Positions 57,619 through 64,000 of a stretch of DNA of 64,000 nucleotides are shown in pieces. Numbering within the stretch: the stretch's first letter is position 1; each line of letters begins with the position of its first letter. Below the pieces are notes generated by a model. That model was not told the DNA's origin. It saw only the letters and a program-made list of their open reading frames with translations, and did no database searches. The DNA comes from Bacteroidota bacterium (GTDB lineage: Bacteria; Bacteroidota; Bacteroidia; Chitinophagales; Chitinophagaceae). The DNA is taken from the NCBI GenBank assembly GCA_023423405.1, contig JAFAFR010000043.1:640535-704534 (forward strand), in the 5' to 3' direction. Made by a program: the position numbers and the translations under genes.

Positions 57619-58491
57619 ATGAAACCTATTGCATCGTCTGAATTAATTATTAATCAACGGGGCGCCATCTATCACCTTGATCTGCGTCCCGATGAACTGG
57701 CCGATACGGTGATCACGGTGGGTGATCCCGATCGCGTTGCAGCCATCAGCAGGCATTTCGATACCATTACCTGCAAGCGGCAGCACCGCGAATTCATCAG
57801 CCATACCGGTACCATCGGGCAAAAGCAACTCAGCGTGGTGTCTACCGGCATTGGCCCGGATAATATCGATATCGTACTGAATGAACTGGATGCCCTGGTC
57901 AACATCGATTTTGAAACGCGCCTCATTAAAGAAGAGCTGCGCAGCCTTACCATCATCCGGATCGGCACTTGCGGATCGTTGCAGGAAGACATCCCGGTGG
58001 ACAGTTATGTAGCCGGCACTTATGGACTGGGGCTCGACAACCTGCTGCATTTTTACCGCCAGGACCCGACCGATGGCGATCAGCAACTGATCCAGGCCTT
58101 TCTCACACAAACCCAGTTACACAGCCAGAGCCAGCCTTATATCGCCGGTGCCGCGCCAGGCCTGCTGCGTCATTTCGTAGACGGGTTCCACCAGGGCATA
58201 ACAGTCACCTGCCCGGGATTTTACGGGCCCCAGGGGCGCATCCTGCGGCTGGGCCTGCAACACCCCGAACTGGTAAACAGGCTCACGCATTTCCGTTTCG
58301 GTCCGCATAGGATCGCTAATTTTGAAATGGAAACCTCGGCCATCTATGGACTGGGAAAATTGCTCGGGCACCATTGCCTCAGTTTGAATGCCGTGGTAGC
58401 CAACCGGGTGGCCCGCAGTTTCTCCGCCGACGGCCAGGCGGCCGTAGCCGGCCTCATTGAAAAAGCCTTATCCATCATCGCGACAATATAA
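57619..58491 (+). CDS. nucleoside (uridine) phosphorylase family protein
   Basis: From the ATG at 57619 the product is 290 residues. PNP/UDP phosphorylase motifs are VGDPDRVAAISRHF (phosphate), VSTGIGPDNIDIVLNEL, IRIGTCGSLQEDI and NFEMETSAIYGLGKLLG. It cleaves nucleosides with phosphate in salvage; uridine is the likeliest substrate by length and motifs. A longer frame starting at 57556 is rejected because that region holds the tRNA promoter. dapF follows by two bases. Confidence 0.88.
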   Translation: MKPIASSELIINQRGAIYHLDLRPDELADTVITVGDPDRVAAISRHFDTITCKRQHREFISHTGTIGQKQLSVVSTGIGPDNIDIVLNELDALVNIDFETRLIKEELRSLTIIRIGTCGSLQEDIPVDSYVAGTYGLGLDNLLHFYRQDPTDGDQQLIQAFLTQTQLHSQSQPYIAGAAPGLLRHFVDGFHQGITVTCPGFYGPQGRILRLGLQHPELVNRLTHFRFGPHRIANFEMETSAIYGLGKLLGHHCLSLNAVVANRVARSFSADGQAAVAGLIEKALSIIATI

Positions 58492-58493
58492 CA

Positions 58494-59282
58494 ATGACAG
58501 TACAGTTTTTTAAATACCAGGGAACGGGAAACGATTTTGTCATACTCGACAACCGCCAAAAATTGTATGATACCCTCACACAGCAACAGGTGCACTTTTT
58601 ATGCGACCGGCGTTTCGGCATCGGGGCAGACGGGCTCATGCTGCTCAACAACCAGGAGGGATACGATTTTGCCATGAAATACTACAATGCCGATGGCAGG
58701 GAAAGTTCTATGTGCGGCAATGGCGGAAGATGCCTGGTCAAATTTGCTTTTCACCGTGGATTGGTGAGATCCACTTACCGTTTCATTGCTGTGGATGGCG
58801 AGCACGAAGCCGAGATCGACGAGCATTCCCAGGTGCGGTTGCGCATGCAGGATGTAACGAAGATCGAGCATCGCGACGACAACAGCATTCTCAACACCGG
58901 CTCACCGCATTTTGTGAAGGCCGTGCCCGACCTGGAAGTAGTGGACGTATTCAAGCAGGGCCGGGAGATCCGTAACAGCAAAGAGTTTCAGCCAAACGGC
59001 ATTAATGTCAATTTTGTCGGGAATGAGTCCGACGACGAGATCAGCGTACGCACCTATGAACGCGGCGTGGAAGACGAAACCCTGAGCTGCGGAACCGGCG
59101 TAACGGCAGCGGCCCTGGTGAACTACCACAATGAAAATGGTTTCAACGAAGTGCAGGTCCGTACGCGCGGCGGAAGATTATCCGTGGAATTCGACCGCCA
59201 TCCCGACGGCAGTTTCACCAATATCTGGCTCTGCGGACCTGCAGAAAAAGTTTTTGAGGGAACCATAGCCCTTCCGGAATAA
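58494..59282 (+). CDS. dapF: diaminopimelate epimerase
   Basis: A 262-residue DapF. The N-terminal FFKYQGTGNDFVILDNRQ, first catalytic Cys in SSMCGNGGRCLVKFA (about residue 75), and second catalytic Cys in LSCGTGVTAAALV (about residue 200) are all present. It converts LL- to meso-diaminopimelate for peptidoglycan and lysine. It is two bases after the phosphorylase gene, so the two form an operon. Confidence 0.95.
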   Translation: MTVQFFKYQGTGNDFVILDNRQKLYDTLTQQQVHFLCDRRFGIGADGLMLLNNQEGYDFAMKYYNADGRESSMCGNGGRCLVKFAFHRGLVRSTYRFIAVDGEHEAEIDEHSQVRLRMQDVTKIEHRDDNSILNTGSPHFVKAVPDLEVVDVFKQGREIRNSKEFQPNGINVNFVGNESDDEISVRTYERGVEDETLSCGTGVTAAALVNYHNENGFNEVQVRTRGGRLSVEFDRHPDGSFTNIWLCGPAEKVFEGTIALPE

Positions 59283-59307
59283 ATTTGTCATCTATACACC
59301 GCTTCTC

Positions 59308-60246
59308 TTGATACAGTATTTCAAAAATATCAACCACCAGACTGTTGCCATTTCCAAACCGGACGACGGCGCCTGGGTCAATGTGCTTCCGCCGTTAAAG
59401 CTGGAAGAATTCACGGAACTGTCGGGGGAACTGGACATTCCGCTGGACTTCCTGACCGATTCACTCGATATCGACGAAAGAACCCGCTTTGAAGAAGAAG
59501 ACAATGTGAAGCTGCTGGTGATCAAAACGCCTACCGAAAACAACTCTTTCAACGACAGCGACGCGTTTTACATCACCATCCCCATCTGTATCATCCTTAC
59601 CCACAACCAGATCGTGACGGTGAATTCCTTCGAGAACGATGCCATCAAAAAATTCCTCAACACTTTTCAGAACCGCCATCCCGATAACCGGAAAATGATG
59701 TGCCTCAAGATCATTGAAAAAGTGGTGCAGAATTACATGGAGTTCCTAAAAGAGATCAATCACAAGCGCAACCTGCTGGAACAAAAACTCTACGATGCCA
59801 ACCGGAACGAAGAGTTGCTGCAACTGATGCGCATCCAGAAAAGCCTGGTGTATTTTGTAACAGCGCTGCGCAGCAATGAGCTCCTGCTGGTAAAACTGGA
59901 AAGAACCAATTTCCTGCTGCTGAATGAGGAAGAAAAAGAATTCCTGAACGACCTGATCGTTGACAATTCCCAGGCCCTGGAAATGGCCAATATTTATACG
60001 AATATCCTTTCCAGTACGCTGGATGCTTTTGCCAGCATCATCGCCAATAACCAGAACGAGGTGCTGAAACGCCTGTCTGTGATCACCATTGTATTGACAT
60101 TCCCTGTACTGGTTGCGAGTATTTATGGCATGAACGTGCCCATCCCCTTTGCCAATTCGCCTTATGCTTTTTATATCCCCGTCTTTCTTTCCATGGTCAT
60201 ATCCCTGGTGATCGGCTGGTTCTTTCTCCGCAAAAAACTTTTCTAA
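59308..60246 (+). CDS. corA: CorA-family divalent cation transporter
   Basis: A 312-residue protein with a TTG start. The cytoplasmic alpha-beta funnel precedes two C-terminal membrane helices (about residues 252-272 and 286-307) with the pore motif YGMNVPIPFAN. CorA channels take up Mg2+, sometimes Co2+ or Zn2+. It follows dapF by 25 bases. The family call is firm; the ion is inferred. Confidence 0.9.
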   Translation: MIQYFKNINHQTVAISKPDDGAWVNVLPPLKLEEFTELSGELDIPLDFLTDSLDIDERTRFEEEDNVKLLVIKTPTENNSFNDSDAFYITIPICIILTHNQIVTVNSFENDAIKKFLNTFQNRHPDNRKMMCLKIIEKVVQNYMEFLKEINHKRNLLEQKLYDANRNEELLQLMRIQKSLVYFVTALRSNELLLVKLERTNFLLLNEEEKEFLNDLIVDNSQALEMANIYTNILSSTLDAFASIIANNQNEVLKRLSVITIVLTFPVLVASIYGMNVPIPFANSPYAFYIPVFLSMVISLVIGWFFLRKKLF

Positions 60247-60256
60247 ATTCCTGCAT

Positions 60257-60754
60257 ATGTTCACCCTGCGCGTTTATGGTATACTGTTGAATGAAAACAA
60301 ACAGGTGCTGGTCAGTGATGAAAAGATCCGCGGAAATTATTACACCAAGTTTCCCGGCGGCGGACTGGAATTCGGAGAGGGCACGCGCGACTGCCTGGCA
60401 CGTGAGTTCATGGAAGAAATGGGACTGCGCGTAGAAGTGACCGATCATATCTATACGACGGATTATTTCCAGATGAGCGCTTTCCGTCCCAATGAGCAAA
60501 TCGTTTCCATTTATTATTTTGTCCGTGCGCTGGAACCGATCCAGGCCCCGTTGCGGAGCAAACCTTTTGATTTCGATGCGTTGGAATTAAGCAGGTACGA
60601 AGCATACGGAGAAACGGAAACCTTTCGTTTTATCAACTGGGAAGATTTTAACGAAGCGGTGGTGAGCCTGCCCATCGACAAAACCGTAACCCGGCTACTG
60701 AAACAAAACCCTTGCCCATATGAATACCTTAACCGAAACCCCTTTCTCCCCTGA
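60257..60754 (+). CDS. Nudix hydrolase
   Basis: A 165-residue protein. The Nudix box is complete: GGGLEFGEGTRDCLAREFMEEMGL (quoted as GGLEFGEGTRDCLAREFMEE, then MG), matching Gx5Ex7REUxEExGU. Substrate, a nucleoside diphosphate linked to another group, is not predictable. Its end overlaps the rhomboid gene by 35 bases. Confidence 0.9.
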   Translation: MFTLRVYGILLNENKQVLVSDEKIRGNYYTKFPGGGLEFGEGTRDCLAREFMEEMGLRVEVTDHIYTTDYFQMSAFRPNEQIVSIYYFVRALEPIQAPLRSKPFDFDALELSRYEAYGETETFRFINWEDFNEAVVSLPIDKTVTRLLKQNPCPYEYLNRNPFLP

Positions 60755-61826
60755 GCCGGAAAGTCCCGCCCGAAAACCTTTTCAGTTTCCCGTAACCTGT
60801 GTTCTCATTGCAGCTAACCTGCTGGTTTGGGCGGCCATGAGTATTTCGGGCGTCAACTGGCTGTTTCCCGATCCGCAAAGCATGGTCCGCTGGGGCGGTA
60901 ATTTCCGGCCCGAAACGCTTCATCACGGCTGGTGGCGGCTCTTCACCTCCGTCTTTCTGCACTACGGGATCATTCACCTCCTCCTCAATATGTCGGCGCT
61001 TTTTTACATTGGGCGCATACTGGAACCGCTGGTACAATCCAAGCGGTTTCTGCTGGTCTATCTGGTGTCTGGCATTTTTGGAAGTCTTTTCAGCTTGTAC
61101 TGGAATACAGCAGTGGTGAGTGCAGGCGCTTCGGGCGCCATCTTTGGAATGATGGGGCTGTACCTGTTCCTGCTGCTGAACAAATCGATACACGAACCGG
61201 GCAACCGGAACGAGCTGGTGTTCATGAGTGTGTTTGTAGCACTCAACCTGCTGGCCGGTATACGATCCTCTACGTCTGTGCTGCCCATGACGGTGGACCA
61301 TGCCGCGCATATCGGTGGGTTGCTTGCCGGTTTTCTTTCCGGCAAAATACTGGCCGCTTCGCTCGAAGAGCCGGATCACCGGGCGAGCTGGCGGCAGGCG
61401 CTGCTGATCCTTGTTTCGGGCACCCTGGTGGTTACGGTTACGCTTTTTCTGACCATTAAAGATCCTCTCAAAGCCTATGACGAAAAAATGAAACATTTCT
61501 CCCTGCTGGAGAAACAGGCGCTGGAAATCTATGCCCAATTCCGCGGTGGGGGTTCAAACAAGGAGGCCCTGCTCTACGAGATCAACGATCGCGGCGTTTA
61601 TTTCTGGACCGAAGCAAAAACGGTGTTGCAGGAGATCGAATCCCTGGATCTGCCGGAAGAACTGCTGCAGCGGAATACAGAGCTGAAAAGGTATTGCGAT
61701 ATCCGCCTCAAAACCTATAACCTTCTGCACCATGCGGTGCAGGAAGAGAGCAATGCCTATGATGAGCAGATCCGCGAGTACGACCGGCAGATTGAAGCCA
61801 TCATCGCAAAAATGCAGGAAAAATAA
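60720..61826 (+). CDS. rhomboid-family intramembrane serine protease
   Basis: A 368-residue protein with six membrane helices in residues about 15-235. The catalytic Ser is in SAGASGAIFGMMGLYLF (helix 4) and His in DHAAHIGGLLAGFLSG (helix 6); HYGIIHLLLNMSALFYIG is the conserved helix 2 pattern. About 120 C-terminal residues are a charged coiled coil outside the core domain, an extension I do not recognise. It cleaves membrane-protein substrates, unknown here. Confidence 0.9.
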   Translation: MNTLTETPFSPEPESPARKPFQFPVTCVLIAANLLVWAAMSISGVNWLFPDPQSMVRWGGNFRPETLHHGWWRLFTSVFLHYGIIHLLLNMSALFYIGRILEPLVQSKRFLLVYLVSGIFGSLFSLYWNTAVVSAGASGAIFGMMGLYLFLLLNKSIHEPGNRNELVFMSVFVALNLLAGIRSSTSVLPMTVDHAAHIGGLLAGFLSGKILAASLEEPDHRASWRQALLILVSGTLVVTVTLFLTIKDPLKAYDEKMKHFSLLEKQALEIYAQFRGGGSNKEALLYEINDRGVYFWTEAKTVLQEIESLDLPEELLQRNTELKRYCDIRLKTYNLLHHAVQEESNAYDEQIREYDRQIEAIIAKMQEK

Positions 61827-61832
61827 ATAACG

Positions 61833-61840
61833 TACCTTTG
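61833..61840 (+). promoter_or_regulatory. candidate -7 box upstream of ahcY
   Basis: TACCTTTG matches TAnnTTTG and lies 20 bp before the ahcY ATG. No clear TTG was found at the usual distance. Confidence 0.5.
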
Positions 61841-61860
61841 CGCCTACTTAATTAGAAAAT

Positions 61861-63189
61861 ATGTCAACTGTAACGAAGTCGAATATTGATTTCTCATTGA
61901 AACACAAGGTAAAAGACATTAGCCTGGCCGAATGGGGTCGTAAGGAGATCCGCCTGGCGGAAGCTGAAATGCCTGGCCTTATGGCCATCAGGGCCGAATA
62001 TGGTCCCGGCCAGCCGCTGAAGGGCGCCCGCATTGCCGGCTGCCTGCACATGACCATCCAGACCGCCGTGCTGATCGAGACCCTCGTGGCCCTTGGCGCG
62101 GAAGTGAAGTGGAGCTCCTGTAATATATTTTCCACCCAGGACCATGCGGCCGCTGCCATCGCCGCTGCGGGCATCGGCGTTTTTGCCTGGAAGGGACAGA
62201 CCATTGAAGAAGCCGACTGGTGCATTGAGCAAACCCTGTTTTTTGGCGGCGCCGATCGTCCCCTGAACATGATCCTCGACGACGGTGGCGACCTCACCAA
62301 TATTGTATTCGACAAATACCCTGAACTGATCCAGCATGTGCGCGGGCTCAGTGAAGAAACCACTACCGGTGTACACCGCCTTTATGAGCGAATGGCCAAA
62401 GGCACGCTGCCTGTACCTGCCATCAATGTGAACGACTCCGTTACAAAAAGTAAATTCGATAACAAGTACGGTTGTAAAGAATCGCTGGTAGACGCCATCC
62501 GTCGAGCCACCGATGTGATGCTTGCCGGTAAGGTTGCCGTTGTGGGTGGTTATGGTGATGTGGGCAAAGGCTCCGCCGCTTCGCTGGCTGGCGCCGGATG
62601 CCGGGTGATCGTTACGGAAATTGATCCCATCTGCGCCCTGCAGGCAGCCATGGATGGTTTTGAAGTGAAGAAAATGATCGATGCCGTAAAAGAAGCCGAC
62701 ATCGTGGTTACCGCTTCGGGTTGTCGCGACCTGATTACCGGCGCCCACTTCAAACTGATGAAGGACAAAGCCATCGTTTGTAATATCGGGCACTTCGATA
62801 TTGAAATAGACGTAGCATGGCTGAACACCAACTACGGCAATACCAAGGATACCATCAAGCCCCAGGTAGATATTTACGATGTGGATGGAAAAGACATCAT
62901 ACTGCTGGCCGAAGGACGGCTGGTGAACCTGGGTTGCGCTACGGGTCACCCCAGTTTTGTGATGAGCAATTCTTTCTCCAACCAAACCCTGGCCCAGATT
63001 GAGCTCTGGACCAACCACAGCCAGTACGAAAACAAAGTATATGTGCTGCCCAAGCACCTGGATGAAAAAGTGGCGCGCCTGCACCTTGCCAAGATCGGCG
63101 TGGAACTGGATGAGTTGACAACTGAGCAATCCGAATACCTGGGTATCCCGCAAAACGGTCCCTTTAAGCCGGAGCATTACCGGTATTAA
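61861..63189 (+). CDS. ahcY: adenosylhomocysteinase
   Basis: A 442-residue enzyme. Substrate-domain motifs are [33 protein letters not shown] and [16 protein letters not shown] region ([13 protein letters not shown]). The NAD-binding loop is [18 protein letters not shown] (about residues 227-244), and the C-terminal [14 protein letters not shown] and HYRY end are typical. It hydrolyses S-adenosylhomocysteine to adenosine and homocysteine. A terminator follows. Confidence 0.96.
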   Translation: MSTVTKSNIDFSLKHKVKDISLAEWGRKEIRLAEAEMPGLMAIRAEYGPGQPLKGARIAGCLHMTIQTAVLIETLVALGAEVKWSSCNIFSTQDHAAAAIAAAGIGVFAWKGQTIEEADWCIEQTLFFGGADRPLNMILDDGGDLTNIVFDKYPELIQHVRGLSEETTTGVHRLYERMAKGTLPVPAINVNDSVTKSKFDNKYGCKESLVDAIRRATDVMLAGKVAVVGGYGDVGKGSAASLAGAGCRVIVTEIDPICALQAAMDGFEVKKMIDAVKEADIVVTASGCRDLITGAHFKLMKDKAIVCNIGHFDIEIDVAWLNTNYGNTKDTIKPQVDIYDVDGKDIILLAEGRLVNLGCATGHPSFVMSNSFSNQTLAQIELWTNHSQYENKVYVLPKHLDEKVARLHLAKIGVELDELTTEQSEYLGIPQNGPFKPEHYRY

Positions 63190-63213
63190 GCTATATTATA
63201 AGTTGTGGAATAG

Positions 63214-63246
63214 AGGCCGGCTCAAGAAATTGGGCCGGCTTTTTTG
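63214..63246 (+). terminator. rho-independent terminator of ahcY
   Basis: GCCGGC/GCCGGC with a twelve-base loop is followed by six T, 25 bases after the ahcY stop. It ends the ahcY transcript. Confidence 0.75.
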
Positions 63247-63690
63247 TGGGTGGTTTTGCCGAGCCGGCTTTAACAGCAAGCCTTTTATCTGACTTTGTTG
63301 GCTGCAGCGCGAAGCGGCGGTAACAACTACTACAGACTCGTGGCGGCCGCCGCGCCGCTGGTTTGTTAAGCAGAAAACTTTTTGAGGAAGGTTATTGTGA
63401 AGGGCAAACTTAAATCTTTCGCTGTAAGGTACCGCGTACGGGAATCGAACCCAAGACAGTAAATTCTAATCCACCCAAAAATCAGCTGCCTTTAATTAAA
63501 TAAAATCCGTCATTAACAAGATTAAAAAACAGTAGCATCCTCCCTATTATAACTAAAACCAATGGAAGAAGTTCTTCTTAAAAATTTAAACAGGAGCATT
63601 TATAGCGCTACCGCAGAAACCAATTGTAAGCGTACCTAAAAATCGGCAGTTGTAAAGTAGGGTAATCTATTTACATTTAAACTGTCAGGT
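63247..63690. other. intergenic stretch without a supported gene
   Basis: No open frame here looks like a protein. At 63428-63455 the minus strand contains CTTGGGTTCGATTCCCGTACGCGG, shortened here to GGGTTCGATTCCCG, resembling the T-arm and acceptor end of a tRNA without its 5' parts. The right part (about 63590-63690) probably includes the left end of the IS3 element, but I could not define the terminal repeat. Confidence 0.4.
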
Positions 63691-63957
63691 ATGAAAAAGT
63701 CAACATTTACAGAGAGCCAGATAGCAGCAGCCATTAAGCGGCAGGAAGCTGGCGTAACGGTCAAAGAGATCATTAGGGAGTTGGGCATCAGCGAGGCGAC
63801 CTTTTATAACTGGAAGGCCAAATTTGGCGGTATGCAGGCCAGCGAGATCAAGCGGATCAAAGACATGGAAGCTGAACTCAGCCAGTACAAGAAAATCGTG
63901 GCGGAGCTCACTTTCGAGAACCGGGCGATGAAAAATCTCATTGAAAAAAAGCTGTAA
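63691..63957 (+). mobile_element. IS3-family transposase OrfA
   Basis: An 88-residue protein with the IS3 OrfA layout: HTH (FTESQIAAAIKRQEAGVTVK, LGISEATFYNWKAKFGG) and a leucine-zipper helix (MEAELSQYKKIVAELTFENR). The 3' end carries the slippery heptamer A-AAA-AAG at 63945-63951, by which the OrfAB transposase is made. The element continues past the window edge. Confidence 0.92.
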
Positions 63958-64000
63958 CGCCTGCTGACAAACGCGAAGCTGCCGGGTATTTGGTTACCGA
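63945..64000 (+). CDS. IS3-family OrfB (start only, entered by -1 frameshift)
   Basis: In the -1 frame after A-AAA-AAG the sequence reads AVTPADKREAAGYLVT, a typical OrfB beginning before the rve integrase domain. Only about 18 codons lie in the window. Confidence 0.75.

Noticed and set aside
61894..63177. 427-codon frame antisense to ahcY
   Set aside because: Shadow of a highly conserved, GC-rich gene; no motif or start signal.

Overview
The window is a Bacteroidota chromosome segment, probably from the Chitinophagales. Signs of this are the TTG-N19-TAnnTTTG promoters (a perfect one at 53069-53098), signal peptides ending in AQ or SQ, few Shine-Dalgarno sites, and host genes typical of that group. 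The genus cannot be fixed from the sequence alone. It holds two pieces of host chromosome separated by one complete-looking temperate siphovirus-type prophage of about 50.8 kb, plus the start of an IS3-family element at the right edge.

Host left (1-6620): tilS (partial), a multipass membrane protein, a TPR protein, etfB-etfA, a bifunctional-nuclease/UVR protein, ispE, rocD and a four-helix membrane protein. Host right (57462-64000): tRNA-Cys, a nucleoside phosphorylase, dapF, a CorA-type transporter, a Nudix hydrolase, a rhomboid protease, ahcY, then IS3 orfA with an A-AAA-AAG frameshift site.

Prophage (6621-57475): bounded by a 15-bp direct repeat (gaggtcccgagcaga). The right copy is the 3' end of tRNA-Cys, beside a tyrosine integrase. 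Inside, nearly all lytic genes are on the minus strand and read right to left. They comprise: a Cro/CI-like switch (52797-53567); small early genes; a recombination/replication block (Cas4-like nuclease, DUF2815, family A polymerase, DnaA domain IV protein, methyltransferase, J-domain protein, VapE primase-helicase, a candidate iteron origin, VRR-NUC, SNF2 helicase); terminases; portal; a MuF head protein fused to a zeta-toxin kinase; scaffold, capsid and connectors; major tail protein; tail chaperones with a probable -1 frameshift; tape measure; tail tip; fibres with signal peptides; a lysis cassette of small membrane proteins; and a polysaccharide lyase. Two tRNA genes with irregular anticodon loops lie inside it.

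Three cargo regions are transcribed against the lytic genes. (1) Left end, 7527-9036: a self-contained operon with promoter, HTH protein, ClpP/SppA-like serine protease, small protein and terminator, divergent from an unknown protein. (2) 32584-33798: five small genes between scaffold and MuF-zeta. (3) Right end, 53151-56184: repressor, a secreted protein, a small winged-helix-like protein, and a toxin-antitoxin-chaperone trio (RelE/HigB-like toxin, HigA-like antitoxin, SecB-like chaperone) that I consider the best candidate for a lysogen-expressed defence system. All functional statements rest on motif reading; no database search was run.
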